In this document: positions 39,301-53,489 of the stretch, piece by piece
How the letters are laid out: every line of letters begins with the position of its first letter
How positions within the stretch are numbered: the first letter of the stretch is position 1
Assembly: GCA_033782935.1 (NCBI GenBank)
Contig: JAWQEG010000167.1
Coordinates: 2,729,501 to 2,793,500 of the forward strand
Origin: Petrolisthes cinctipes
Taxonomy: Eukaryota; Arthropoda; Malacostraca; Decapoda; Porcellanidae
Length of the DNA: 64,000 nt
Direction: 5' to 3'
The notes under the pieces: model-generated
The model's database searches: none
What the model saw: only the letters and a program-made list of their open reading frames with translations
What the model was told of the DNA's origin: nothing
Position numbers and translations under genes: made by a program

Positions 39301-39551
39301 ATATTTTTGGGTCCCAGAAGCAATCTGTACATGCCTACTTCTTGCTAGAATGTTTTCAAGATACAGACCCAAAACATGCTCAAAATCGATATTTTAGGTG
39401 CAAAAAGTCGAAATGTGCATGCATCTTCTGTACCCGTTTATATCTCAAATTCAGTCTCAAAACACCCGAAAATTCGATATTTTTGGGTCCCCGAAGCGAT
39501 CTGTACATGCCTACTCCGTGTTATAGTTTTTTCAAAATACAGGCCCAAAAC
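33397..39551 (+). repeat. Middle higher-order unit M1, 6,155 bp (35 monomers)
   Basis: Boundaries at 33419, 33770, 33924, 34451, 34803, 35001, 35508, 36210 and 37090 recur at 39574, 39925, 40079, 40606, 40958, 41156, 41663, 42364 and 43244, an offset of 6,155 that becomes 6,154 after a one-base loss near 42.2 kb. The second half (37,970-39,550) also matches the first half of the same unit at 4,573 bases. M1 therefore contains an internal repeat of about nine monomers, each copy starting with the CACGTG type. Confidence 0.83.
37442..37616 (+). repeat. Deletion-junction monomer: two units lost from M1
   Basis: This monomer begins as the GGGTGCCAAAG type (as at 32,517 and 43,596) but from about 37,520 carries AATTCGTTATTTTTGGG and CCCAAAAGCG, the marker of a monomer two units further on in M0 and M2. 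M0 and M2 keep the intervening 352 bases and M1 does not. The offset to M0 changes here from 4,925 to 4,573. Confidence 0.75.
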
Positions 39552-42500
39552 ATGCTCAAAATCGATATTTTAGGTGCCCAAAGTCGATATGTGCATGCAT
39601 CTTCTGGACACGTGTATATCCTTAATTCAAGTTCAAAACACCAGAAAATTCGATACTTTTGGGTCCCAAAAGCGATCTGTACATGCCTACTCCTTGCTAG
39701 AATGTTTTCAAGATATAGACGAAAAACATGCTCAAAATCGATATTTTAAGTGCAAAAAGTCGATAGGTGCATGCATCTTCTGTACCCGTTTATATCTCAA
39801 ATTCAGGCTTAAAACTCCGAAAATTCGATATTTTTGGGTCCCTTAAGCAATCTGCACATGCCTACTCAGTGCTAGAATGTTTTTAAAATACAGGCTTAAA
39901 ACATGCTATAAATCGATATTTTAGGTGTCCAAATTCTATATGTGCATGCATCTTCTGTACCCGTTTATATCTCAAATTCAGGCTCAAAACACCCGAAAAT
40001 TCAATATTTTTGGGTCCCAGAAGCGATCTGTACATGCCTACTCCGTGTTAATGTATTTTCAAAATACAGGCCCAAAACATGCTGAAAATCTATATATTAG
40101 GTGCCCAAAGTCAATATGTGTATGCATCTTCTGTACCCGTCTATATCCCAAATTCAGGTTCAAAACACCAGAAAATTCGGTATTTTTGGGTCCCAGAAGC
40201 GATCTGTACATGCCTACTCCTTGCTAGAATTTTTTCAAGATACAGACCCAAAACATGCTGAAAATCGATATTTTAGGTGCAAAAAGTCGATATGTGCATG
40301 CATCCTCTGTACCAGGTTATATCCCAAATTCTGGCTCAAAACCCCCAATAAATCGATATTTTTGGGTCCCTGAAGCGATCTGTACATGCCTACTCAGTGC
40401 TAGAATATTTTCAAATTATACGCCGAAAACATACTGAAAATCGATATTTTGGGTGCCAAAGTCGATATGTGCATGCATCTTCTGTACCCGTTTATATCTC
40501 AAATTTAGGCTCAGAACACCCTAAAATTCGATTTGTTTGGGTTCCTGAAGCGATCTGTACGTGTCTACTCAGTGTTAGAGTATTTTAAAAATACAGGCCC
40601 AAAACATGCTCAAAATCGATATTTTGGGTGCCCAAAGTCGATATGTGCATGCATCTTCTGTACCCGTTTATATCTCAAATTTAGACTCAAAACACCCGAA
40701 TATACAATATTTTTGGGTCCCAAAAGCAATGTGTACATGCATACTCCGTGTTAGAGTATTTTCAAAATACAGGTCTAAAACATGCTGAAAATCTATATTT
40801 TAGCTGCCCAAAGTCAATATGTGTATGTATCTTCTGTACCCGTCGATATCCCAAATTCAGGTTCAAAACACTCGAAAACTCGATATTTTTGGGTCCCAGA
40901 AGCAATCTGTACATGCCTACTTCTTGCTAGAATGTTTTCAAGATACAGACCCAAAACATGCTCAAAATCGATATTTTAGGTGCAAAAAGTCGAAATGTGC
41001 ATGCATCTTCTGTACCCGTTTATATCTCAAATTCAGGCTCAAAACACCCGAAAATTCGATATTTTTGGGTCCCCGAAGCGATCTGTACATGCCTACTCCG
41101 TGTTATAGTTTTTTCAAAATACAGGCCCAAAACATGCTCAAAATCGATATTTTAGGTGCCCAAAGTCGATATGTGCATGCATCTTCTGTATCCGTCTATA
41201 TCCCAAATTCAGGTTCAAAACACCCGAAAATTCGATATTTTTGGGTCCCTTAAGCGATCTGTACATGCATACTCAGTGCTAGAATGTTTTCAAAATATAG
41301 GCTCAAAACATGCTAAAAATCGATATTTTAGGTGTCCAAATTCGATATGTGCATGCATCTTCTGTACCCGTTTATATCTAAAATTCAGGCTCAAAACACC
41401 CGAAAATTCGATATTTTTGGGTCCCAAAAGCAAACTGTACATGTCTACTCCGAGTTAGAGTATTTTTTAAAATACAGTCCCAAAACATGCTAAAAATCGA
41501 TATTTTAGGTGCCCAAAGTCGATATGTGCAAGCATCTTCTGTACCCGTTTATATCTCAAATTCAGGCTCAAAACACCCGAAAATTCAATATTTTTGGGTC
41601 CCAGAAGCGATCTGTACGTGCATACTCAGTGTTAGAGTGTTTTTAAAATACAGGCCCAAAACATGCTGAAAATCGATATTTTATGTGCCCAAAGTCAATA
41701 TGTGTATGCATCTTCTGTACACGTGTATATCCCTAATTCAAGTTCAAAAGACCAGAAAATTCGATATTTTTGGGTCTCAAAAGCGATCTGTACATGCCTA
41801 CTCCTTGCTAGAATGTTTTCAAGATACCGTCCAAAACATGCTCAAAATCGATATTTTAAGTGCAAAAAGTCGATATGTGCATGCATCTTCTGTACCCGTT
41901 TATATCTCAAATTCAGGCTCAAAACTCCGAAAATTCGATATTTTTGGGTCCCAGAAGCAATCTTCACATGCCTACTCAGTGCTAGAATGTTTTTAAAATA
42001 CAGGCTTAAAACATGCTTTAAATCGATATTTTAGGTGTCCAAAGTCGATATGTGCATGCATCTTCTGTACCCGTTTATATCTCAAATTCAGGCTCAAAAC
42101 ACCCGAAAATTCGATATTTTTGGGTCCCAAAAGCGATCTGTACATGTCTACTCCGTGTTAGAGTATTTTTAAAATACAGGCCCAAAACATGCTAAAAATC
42201 GATATTTTAGGTGCCAAAGTCGATATGTGCATGCATCATCTGTACCCGTTTATATCTCAAATTAAGGCTCAAAACACCCGAAAATTCAATATTTTTGGGT
42301 CCCAGTAGCGATCTGTACGTGCACACTCCGTGTTAGAGTGTTTTTAAAATACAGGGCCAAAACATGCTAAAAATCGATTTTTTATGTGCCCAAAGTCAAA
42401 ATGTGTATGCATCTTCTGTACACGTGTATATCCCTAATTCAGGTTCAAAACACCAGAAAATTCGATATTTTTGGGTCTCAGAAACGATCTGTACATGCCT

Positions 42501-45500
42501 ACTCCGTGTTAATGTATTTTCAAAATACAGGCCCAAAACATGCTGAAAATCTATATTTTAGGTGCCCAAAGTCAATATGTGCATGCATCTTCTGTACCCG
42601 TCTATTACCCAAATTCAGGTTCAAAATACCAGAAAATTCGGTATTTTTGGGTCCAAGAAGCGATCTGTACGTGCATACTCCGTGTTAGAGTGTTTTTAAA
42701 ATACAGGCCCAAAACATGCTGAAAATCGATATTTTAGGTGTCCAAAGTCGATATGTGCATGCATCTTCTGTACCCGTTTATATCTCAAATTCAGGCTCAA
42801 AACACCCGAAAATTCGATATTTTTGGGTCCCAAAAGCGATCTGTACATGTCTACTCCGTGTTAGAGTATTTTTAAAATACAGGCCCAAAACATGCTAAAA
42901 ATCGATATTTTAGGTGCCCAAAGTCGATATGTGCATGCATCATCTGTACCCGTTTATATCTCAAATTAAGGCTCAAAACACCCGAAAATTCAATATTTTT
43001 GGGTCCCAGAAGCGATCTGTACGTCCACACTCTGTGTTAGAGTGTTTTTAAATTACAGGGTCAAAACATGCAAAAAATCAATATTTTATGTGCCCAAAGT
43101 CAAAATGTGTATGCATCTTCTGTACACGTGTATATCCCTAATTCAGGTTCAAAACACCAGAAAATTCGATATTTTTGGGTCTTAGAAACGATCTGTACAT
43201 GCCTACTCCGTGTTAATGTATTTTCAAAATACAGGCCCAAAACATGCTGAAAATCTATATTTTAGGTGCCCAAAGTCAATATGTGCATGCATCTTCTGTA
43301 CCCGTCTATTACCCAAATTCAGGTTCAAAACACCAGAAAATTCGGTATTTTTGGGTCCCAGAAGCGATCTGTAAATGCCTACTCCTTGCTAGAATTTTTT
43401 CAAGATATAGACCCAAAACATGCTCAAAATCGATATTTTAGGTGCAAAAAGTCGATATGTGCATGCATCCTCTGTACCCGGTTATATCCCAAATTCTGGG
43501 TCAAAACCTCCGAAAATTCGATATTTTTGGGTCCCAGAAGCGATCTGTACATGCCTACTCAGTGCTAGAATATTTTCAAATTATACGCCGAAAACATACT
43601 AAAAATCGATATTTTGGGTGCCAAAGTCGATATGTGCATGCATCTTCTGTACCCGTTTATATCTCAAATTCAGGCTCAAAATACCCAAAAAATCGATATT
43701 TTTGTGTCCCTGAAGCGATCTGTACATGTCTACACCGTGCTAGAGTATTTTCAAAATACAGGCCCAAAACATGCTCAAAATCGATATTTTAGGTGCAAAA
43801 AGTCGATATGTGCATTCATCTTCTGTACCCGTTTATATCTCAAATTCAGGCTCAAAACACCCGAAAATTCCATATTTTTGGGTCCCTTAAGCGATCTGTA
43901 CATGCATACTCAGTGCTAGAATGTTTTCAAAATATAGGCTCAAAACATGCTAAAAATCGATATTTTAGGTGTCCAAAGTCGATATGTGCATGCATCTTCT
44001 GTACCCGTTTATATCTCAAATTCAGGCTCAAAACACCCGAAAATTCGTTATTTTTGTGTCCCAAAAGCGATCTGTACATGTCTACTCCGTGTTAGAGTAT
44101 TTTTAAAATACAGGCCCAAAACATGCTAAAAAAACGATATTCTAGGTGTCCAAAGTCGATATGTGCATGGATCTTCTGTACCCGTTTATATCTCAAATTC
44201 AGGCTCAAAACACCCGAAAAATCGATATTTTTGGGTCCCAGAAGCGATCTGTACATGCCTACTCCGTGTTAGAGTATTTTTAAAATACAGGCCCAGAACA
44301 TGCTAAAAATCGATATTTTAGGTGCCTAAAGTCGATATGTGCATGCATCTTCTGTACCCGTTTATATCTCAAATTCAGGCTCAAAACACCCGAAAATTCA
44401 ATATTTTTGGGTCCCAGAAGCGATCTGTACGTGCATACTCCGTGTTAGAGTGTTTTTAAAATACAGGCCCAAAACATGCTGAAAATCGATATTTTATGTG
44501 CCAAAAGTCAATATGTGTATGCATCTTCTGGACACGTGTATATCCCTAATTCAAGTTCAAAACACCAGAAAATTCGATACTTTTGGGTCCCAAAAGCGAT
44601 CTGTACATGCCTACTCCTTGCTAGAATGTTTTCAAGATACAGACCAAAAACATGCTCAAAATCGATATTTTAAGTGCAAAAAGTCGATATGTGCATGCAT
44701 CTTCTGTACCCGTTTATATCTCAAATTCAGGCTTAAAACTCCGAAAATTCGATATTTTTGGGTCCCTTAAGCAATCTGCACATGCCTACTCAGTGCTAGA
44801 ATGTTTTTAAAATACAGGCTTAAAACATGCTATAAATCGATATTTTAGTTGTCCAAATTCGATATGTGCATGCATCTTCTGTACCCGTTTATATCTCAAA
44901 TTCAGGCTCAAAACACCCGAAAATTCAATATTTTTGGGTCCCAGAAGCGATCTGTACATGCCTACTCCGTGTTAATGTATTTTCAAAATACAGGCCCAAA
45001 ACATGCTGAAAATCTATATATTAGGTGCCCAAAGTCAATATGTGTATGCATCTTCTGTACCCGTCTATATCCCAAATTCAGGTTCAAAACACCAGAAAAT
45101 TCGGTATTTTTGGGTACCAGAAGCGATCTGTACATGCCTACTCCTTGCTAGAATTTTTTCAAGATACAGACCCAAAACATGCTCAAAATCGATATTTTAG
45201 GTGCAAAAAGTCGATATGTGCATGCATCCTCTGTACCAGGTTATATCCCAAATTCTGGCTCAAAACCCCCGAAAAATCGATATTTGTGGGTCCCAGAAGC
45301 GATCTGTACATGCCTACTCAGTGCTAGAATATTTTCAAATTATACGCCGAAAACATACTGAAAATCAATATTTTGGGTGCCAAAGTCGATATGTGCATGC
45401 ATCTTCTGTACCCGTTTATATCTCAAATTCAGGCTCAGAACACCCTAAAATTCGATTTGTTTGGGTTCCTGAAGCGATCTGTACGTGTCTACTCAGTGTT

Positions 45501-46057
45501 AGAGTATTTTAAAAATACAGGCCCAAAACATGCTCAAAATCGATATTTTGGGTGCCCAAAGTCGATATGTGCATGCATCTTCTGTACCCGTTTATATCTC
45601 AAATTTAGACTCAAAACACCCGAATATACAATATTTTTGGGTCCCAAAAGCAATGTGTACATGCATACTCCGTGTTAGAGTATTTTCAAAATACAGGTCT
45701 AAAACATGCTGAAAATCTATATTTTAGCTGCCCAAAGTCAATATGTGTATGTATCTTCTGTACCCGTCGATATCCCAAATTCAGGTTCAAAACACTCGAA
45801 AACTCGATATTTTTGGGTCCCAGAAGCAATCTGTACATGCCTACTTCTTGCTAGAATGTTTTCAAGATACAGACCCAAAACATGCTCAAAATCGATATTT
45901 TAGGTGCAAAAAGTCGAAATGTGCATGCATCTTCTGTACCCGTTTATATCTCAAATTCAGGCTCAAAACACCCGAAAATTCGATATTTTTGGGTCCCCGA
46001 AGCGATCTGTACATGCCTACTCCGTGTTATAGTTTTTTCAAAATACAGGCCCAAAAC
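39552..46057 (+). repeat. Middle higher-order unit M2, 6,506 bp (37 monomers)
   Basis: This is the longest middle copy. It matches M1 at 6,155/6,154 bases up to about 43,670 and at 6,506 bases from 44,476 on, and it matches M0 at 11,079 over 43,244-45,880. One short patch near 42,716-42,890 differs from the M1 counterpart at 36,562 (TTTTAGGTGTCC in place of TTTTATGTGCCC, no ACACGTGTA), which suggests a conversion tract of about one monomer. Confidence 0.83.
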
Positions 46058-46780
46058 ATGCTCAAAATCGATATTTTAGGTGCCCAAAGTCGATATGTGC
46101 ATGCATCTTCTGGACACGTGTATATCCTTAATTCAAGTTCAAAACACCAGAAAATTCGATACTTTTGGGTCCCAAAAGCGATCTGTACATGCCTACTCCT
46201 TGCTAGAATGTTTTCAAGATACAGACCAAAAACATGCTCAAAATCGATATTTTAAGTGCAAAAAGTCGATAGGTGCATGCATCTTCTGTACCCGTTTATA
46301 TCTCAAATTCAGGCTTAAAACTCCGAAAATTCGATATTTTTGGGTCCCTTAAGCAATCTGCACATGCCTACTCAGTGCTAGAATGTTTTTAAAATACAGG
46401 CTTAAAACATGCTATAAATCGATATTTTAGGTGTCCAAATTCGATATGTGCATGCATCTTCTGTACCCGTTTATATCTCAAATTCAGGCTCAAAACACCC
46501 GAAAATTCAATATTTTTGGGTCCCAGAAGCGATCTGTACATGCCTACTCCGTGTTAATGTATTTTCAAAATACAGGCCCAAAACATGCTGAAAATCTATA
46601 TATTAGGTGCCCAAAGTCAATATGTGTATGCATCTTTTGTACCCGTCTATATCCCAAATTCAGGTTCAAAACACCATAAAATTCGGTATTTTTGGGTCCC
46701 AGAAGCGATCTGTACATGCCTACTCCTTGCTAGAATTTTCTCAAGATACAAACCCAAAACATGCTCAAAATCGATATTTT
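46058..46780 (+). repeat. Truncated fourth middle unit M3 (about 4 monomers)
   Basis: The sequence continues like the start of M2 (39,552-40,270) at an offset of 6,506, including GTCGATAGGTG at 46,266-46,276, which is shared with 39,760-39,770. Similarity weakens after about 46,640, with private changes such as CATCTTTTG, ACCATAAAATTC and TTTTCTCAAG. From about 46,780 the unit reads TTAGGCGC and ACCCGGTTAT where M2 reads TTAGGTGC and ACCAGGTTAT. The regular block ends here. Confidence 0.75.
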
Positions 46781-49700
46781 AGGCGCAAAAAGTCGATATG
46801 TGCATGCATCCTCTGTACCCGGTTATATCCCAAATTCTGGCTCAAAACCCCCGAAAATTCGATATTTTTGGGTCCCAGAAGCGATCTGTACATGCCTACT
46901 CAGTGCTAGAATATTTTCAAATTATACGCTGAAAACATATTACAAATCGATATTATGGGTTCCAAAGTCGATATGTGCATGCATCTTCTGTACCCGTTTA
47001 TATCTCAAATTCAGGCTCAAAACACCCAAAAACTTCGATATTTTTGGGTCCCAGAAGCGATCTGTATATGTCTACACCGGGCTATAGTACTTTCAAAATA
47101 CAGGCCCAAAACATGCTCAAAATCGATATTTTAGGTGCCCAAATTCGATATGTGCATGCATCTTCTGTACCCGTTCATATCTCAAATTCAGGCTCAGAAC
47201 ACCCTAAAATTCGATTTATTTGGGTTCCAGAAGCGATCTGTACGTGTCTACTCAGTGTTAGAGTATTTTAAAAATACAGGCCCAAAACATGCTCAAAATC
47301 GATATTTTGGGTGAACAAAGTCGATATGTGCATTCATCTTCTGTACCCGTTTATATCTCAAATTCAGACTCAAAACACCCGAATATTCAATATTTTTGGG
47401 TCCCAGAAGCAATCTGTACATGCCTACTTCTTGCTAGAATGTTTTCAAGATACAGACCCAAAACATGCTCAAAATCGATATTTTAGGTGCAAAAATTCGA
47501 AATCTGCATGCATCTTCTGTACCCGTTTATATCCCAAATTCAGGTTCAAAACACCCTAAAATTCGATATTTTTGGGTCCCAGGAGCGATCTGTACATGCC
47601 TACTCCTTGCTAGAATTTTTTAAGAGACAAACCCAAGACATGCTCAAAATCGATATTTTAGGTGCAAAAAGTCGATATGTGCATGCATCTTCTGTACCCG
47701 TTTATATCTCAAATTCAGGCTCAAAACACCTGAAAATTCCATATTTTTAGGTCCCTTAAGCGATCTGTACATGCATAATCAGTGCTAGAATGTTTTCAAA
47801 ATATAGGCTCAAAACATGCTAAAAATCGATATTTTAGGTGTCCAAAGTCGATATGTGCATGCATCTTCTGTACCCGTTTATATCTAAAATTCAGGCTCAA
47901 AACACCCGAAAATTCGATATTTTTGGGTCCCTTAAGCGATCTGTACATGCATACTCAGTGCTAGAATTTTTTAAGATACAAACCTAAGACATGCTCAAAA
48001 TCGATATTTTAGGTGCAAAAAGTCGATATGTGCATGCATCTTCTGTACCCGTTCATATCTCAAATTCAGGCTCAAAACACCCGAAAATTCAATTTTTTTG
48101 GGGCCCAGAAGCGATCTGTACGTGCATACTCCGTGTCAGAGTGTTTTTAAAATACAGGCCCAAAACATGCTGAAAATCGATATTTTAGGTGTCCAAAGTC
48201 GATATGTGCATGCATCTTCTGTACCGGTTTATATCTTAAATTCAGGCTCAAAACACTCGAAAATTCGATATTTTTGGGTCCCAGAAACGATCTGTACATG
48301 CCTACTCCATGCTAGAATTTTTTCAAGATACAGACCCAAAACATGCTCAAAATCGAAATTTTAGGTGTAAAAAGTCGATATGTGCATGCATCCTCTGTAC
48401 CCGGTTATATCCCAAATTCTGGCTCAAAACCCCCGAAAATTCGATATTTTTGGGTCCCAGAAGCGATCTGTACATGCCTACTCAGTACTAGAATATTTTC
48501 AAATTATACGCCGAAAACATACTAAAAATCGATATTTTGGGTGCCAAAGTCGATATGTGCATGCATCTTCTGTACCCGTTTATATCTCAAATTCAGGCTC
48601 AAAACACCCAAAAACTCGATATTTTTGTGTCCCAGAAGCGATCTGTACATTTCTACACCGTGCTATAGTATTTTTAAAATACAGGCCCAAAACATGCTCA
48701 AAATCGATATTTTAGGTGCCCAAAGTCGATATGTGCATGTATCTTCTGTATCCGTTCATATCCCAAATTCAGGTTCAAAACACCCGAAAATTCGATATTT
48801 TTGGGTCCCAGACGCGATCTGTACATGCCTACTCCTTGCCAGAACTTTTTAAGATACAAACCCAAGACATGCTCAAAATCGATATTTTAGGTGCCCAAAG
48901 TCGATATGTGCATGCATCTTCTGTACCCGTTTATATCTCAAATTCAGGCTCAGAACACCCTAAAATTTGATTTATTTGGGTTCCAGAAGCGATTTGTACG
49001 TGTCTACTCAGTGTTAGAGTATTTTAAAAATACAGGCCCAAAACATGCTCAAAATCGATTTTTTGGGTGCCCAAAGTCGATATGTGCATGCATCTTCTGT
49101 ACCCGTTTATACCTCAAATTCAGACTCAAAACACCCGAATATTCGATATTTTTGGGTTTCAAAAGCAATGTGTACATGCATACTCCGTGTTAGAGTATTT
49201 TCAAAATACAGGACTAAAACATGCTGTAAATCGATATTTTAGCTGCCCAAAGTCAATATGTGTATGCATCTTCTGTACTCGTCTATATCCCAAATTCAGG
49301 TTCAAAACACTCGAAAATTCGATATTTTTGGGTCCCAGAAGCAATCTGTACATGCCTACTTCTTGCTAGGATGTTTTCAAGATACAGACCCAAAACATGC
49401 TCAAAATCGATATTTTAGGTGCAAAAAGTCGAAATGTGCATGCATCTTCTGTACCCGTTTATATCTCAAATTCAGGCTCAAAACACCCGAAAAGTCGATA
49501 TTTTTGGGTCCCCGAAGCCATCTGTATATGCCTACACCGTGTTAGAGTATTTTCAAAATACAAGCCCAAAACATGCTCAAAATCGATATTTTAGGTGCCC
49601 AAAGTCGATATGTGCATGCATCTTATGTATCCGTCTATATCCCAAATTCAGGTTCAAAACACCCGAAAATTCGATATTTTTGGGTCCCAGAAGCGATCTG

Positions 49701-52700
49701 TACATGCCTACTCCTTGCTAGAATGTTTTAAGATACAAACCCAAGACATGCTCAAAATCGATATTTTAAGTGCAAAAAGTCGATATGTGCATGCATCTTC
49801 TGTACCCGTTTATATCTCAAATTCAGGCTCAAAACACCCGAAAATTCGATATTTTTGGGTCCCTTAAGCGATCTGTACATGCATACTCAGTGCTAGAATG
49901 TTTTCAAAATATAGGCTCAAAACATTCTAAAAATCGATATTTTAGGTGCCCAAAGTCAATATGTGTATGAATCTTCTGTACCCGTTTATATCCCAAATTC
50001 AGGTTCAAAACACCAGAAAATTCGGTATTTTTGGGTCCCAGAAGCGACCTGTACATGCCTACTCCTTGCTAGAATGTTTTCAAGATACAGACCCAAAACA
50101 TGCTTAAAATCGATATTTTAGGTTCAAAAAGTCGATATGTGCATGCATACTCTGTACCCTGTTATATCCCAAATTCTGGCTCAAAACCCCCGAAAATTCG
50201 ATATTTATGGGTCCCAGAAGCGATCTGTACATGCCTACTCCTTGCTAGAATATGTTCAAGATACAGAATCAAAACATGCTCAAAATCGATATTTTAGGTG
50301 CAAAAAGTCGATATGTGCATGCATCTTCTGTACCCGTTTATATCTCAAATTCATGCTCAAAACTCCGAAAATTCGATATTTTTGGGTCCCAGAAGCAATC
50401 TGCACATGCCTACTCAGTGCTAGAATGTTTTTAAAATACAGGCTTAACACATGCTATAAATCGATATTTTAGGTGTCCAAAGTCGATATGTGCATGCCTC
50501 TTCTGAACCCGTTTATATCTCAAATTCGGGCTCAAAACACCCAAAAAATCGATATTTTTGTGTCCCAGAAGCGATCTGTACATGCCTACACAGTGTTAGA
50601 GTATTTTCAAAATACAGGCCCAAAACATACTCAAAATCGATATTTTAGGTGCCCAAAGTCGATATGTGCATGCATCTTCCGTACCCGTTTATATCTCAAA
50701 TTCAGACTCAAAATACCCGAATATTCGATGTTTTTGGGTCCCAAAAGCAATGTGTACATGCATACTCCGTGTTAGAGTATTTTCAAAATACAGGCCTAAA
50801 ACATGCTGAAAATCGATAATTAGCTGCCCAAAGTCAATATGTGTATGCATCTTCTGTACCCGTCTATATCCCAAATTCAGGTTCAAAACACTCGAAAATT
50901 CGATATTTTTGGGTCCCAGAAGCAATCTGTACATGCCTACTTCTTGCTAGAATGTTTTCAAGATACAGACCCAAAACATGCTCAAAATCGATATTTTAGG
51001 TGCAAAAAGTCGAAATGTGCATGCATCTTCTGTACCCGTTTATATCTCAAATTCAGGCTCAAAACACCCAAAAATTCGAAATTTTTGGGTCCCCGAAGCG
51101 ATCTGTACATGCCTACTCCGTGTTAGAGTATTTTCAAAATACAGGCCCAAAACATGCTCAAAATCGATATTTTAGGTGCCCAAAGTTGATATGTGCATGC
51201 ATCTTCTGTACCCGTTTATATCTCAAATTCAGGCTAAAAAAAACAGAAAAGTTGATATTTTTGGGTCCCAGAAGCGACCTGTACATGCCTACTCCTTCCT
51301 AGAATGTTTTCAAGATACAGACACAAAACATGCTTGAAATCGATATTTTAGGTGTGAAAAGTCGATATGTGCATGCATCCTCTGTACCCGGTTATATCTT
51401 AAATTCTGGGTCAAAACCCCCGAAAATTTGATATTTTTGGGTCCCAGAAGCGATCTGTACATGCCTACTCCGTGTTAGAGTATTTTCAAAATACAGGCCC
51501 AAAACATGCTCAAAATCGATATTTTAGGTGCCCAAAGTCGATATGTGCATGCATCTTATGTATCCGTCTATATCCCAAATTCTGGTTCAAAACACCCGAA
51601 AATTCGATAATTTTGGGTCCCAGAAGCGATCTGTACATGCCTACTCCTTGCTAGAATTTTTTCAAAATACAGACCCAAAACATGCTGAAAACTTATATTT
51701 AAGATGCAAAAAGTCGATATGTGCATGCATCTTCTGTACCCGTTTATATCTCAAATTCAGACTCAAAACTCCGAAAATTCGATATTTTTGGGTCCCTTAA
51801 CCGATCTGCACATGCCTACTCAGTGCTAGAATGTTTTTATAATACAGGCTTAAAACATGCTGTAAATCGATATTTTAAGTGTGAAAAGTGGATATGTGCA
51901 TGCATCTTCTGTACCCGTTTAAATCTCAAATTCAGGCTCAAAACACCCAAAAAATCGATATTTTTGTGTCCCAGAAGCGATCTGTTAATGCATACTCCGT
52001 GTTAGAGTATTTTCAAAATACAGGCCCAAAACATACTCAAAATCGATATTTTAGGTGCCCAAAGTCGATATGTGTATGCATCTTCTGTACCCGTTTATAT
52101 CTCAAATTCAGGCTCAAAAAACCCGAAAAGTTGATATTTTTGGGTCCCAGAAGCGATCTGTACATGCCAACTCCGTGTTAATGTATTTTCAAAATACAGG
52201 CCCAAAACATGCTGAAAATCTATATTTTAGGTGCCTAAAGTAAATATGTGTATGCATCTTCTGTACCCGTCTATATCCCAAATTCAGGTTCAAAACACCA
52301 GAAAATTCGGTATTTTTGGGTCCCAGAAGCGACCTGTACATGCCTACTCCTTCCTAGAATGTTTTCAAGATACAGACCCAAAACATGCTTGAAATCGATA
52401 TTTTAGGTGCAAAAAGTCGATATGTGCATGCATCCTCTGTACCCGGTTATATCCCAAATTCAGGGTCAAAACCCCCGAAAATTCGATATTTTTGGGTCCC
52501 AGATGCGATCTGTACATGCCTACTCAGTGCTAGAATATTTTCAAATTATACTCCCAAAACATACTAAAAATCGATATTTTGGGTGCCAAAGTCGATATGT
52601 GCATGCATCTTCTGTACCCGTTTATATCTCAAATTCAGGCTCAAAACACCCAAAAAATCGAAATTTTTGTGCCCCAGAAGCGATCTGTACATGTCTACAC

Positions 52701-53489
52701 CGTGCTATAGTATTTTCAAAATACAGTCCCAAAACATGCTCAAAATCGATATTTTAGGTGCCCAAAGTCGATATGTGCATTCCTCTTCTGTATCCGTTCA
52801 TATCTCAAATTCAGGCTCAGAACACCCAAAAATCCGATTTATTTGGGTTCCAGAAGCGATCTGTACGTGTCTACTCAGTGTTAGAGTATTTTAAAAATAC
52901 AGGCCCAAAACATGCTCAAAATCGATATTTTGGGTGCCCAAAGTCGATATTTGCATGCATCTTCTGTACCCGTTTATATCTCAAATTCAGACTCAAAACA
53001 CCCGAATATTCGATATTTTTGGGTCCCAAAAGCAATGTGTACATGCATACTCCGTGTTAGAGTATTTTCAAAATACAGGCCTAAAACATGCAGAAAATCG
53101 ATATTTTAGCTGCCCAAAGTCAATATGTGTATGCATCTTCTGTACCCGTCTATATCCCAAATTCAGGTTCAAAACACTCGAAAATTTGATATTTTTGGGT
53201 CCCAGAAGCAATCTGTACATGCCTACTTCTTGCTAGAATGTTTTCAAGATACAGACCCAAAACATGCTCAAAATCGATATTTTAGGTGCAAAAAGTCGAA
53301 ATGTGCATGCATCTTCTGTACCCGTTTATATCTCAAATTCAGGCTCAAAACACTCGAAAATTCGATATTTTTGCGTCCCCGAAGCGATCTGTACATGCCT
53401 ACTCCGTGTTAGAGTATTTTTAAAATAAAGGCCCAAAACATGCTCAAAATCGATATTTTAGGTGCCCAAAGTCGATACGTGCATGCATC
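46781..53489 (+). repeat. Irregular, more diverged satellite segment
   Basis: About 38 monomers show no tandem higher-order period that I can detect by eye, and they carry more private changes than those to the left. Examples are GATATTATGGGTTCC near 46,950, GGTGAACAAAG near 47,310, GGGGCCCAG near 48,100, TCGATAATTAGCTG with a short deletion near 50,814, AAAAAAAACAG near 51,236 and AAACTTATATTTAAG near 51,690. Part of it (48,891-49,500) is related to 58,911-59,520 at an offset of 10,020. CpG-to-TpG changes such as GTTGATATG and AATTTGAT, rare to the left, are more frequent here. Confidence 0.75.
46937..47112 (+). repeat. Diverged boundary monomer at the edge of the middle block
   Basis: This is a 176-bp unit with an unusual run of differences in its first 40 bases: ATATTACAAATCG at the boundary and GATATTATGGGTTCC, where related GGGTGCCAAAG-type units read GATATTTTGGGTGCC. 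Its half B also has CCAAAAACTTCGAT and ACACCGGGCTATAGTAC. It lies just right of the last regular unit, as expected for a monomer that has escaped homogenisation. Confidence 0.6.

Noticed and set aside
46937..47112. Insertion of foreign DNA at the 46.9-kb boundary
   Set aside because: The unit is still 176 bp and aligns along its full length to GGGTGCCAAAG-type monomers; it is diverged, not foreign.
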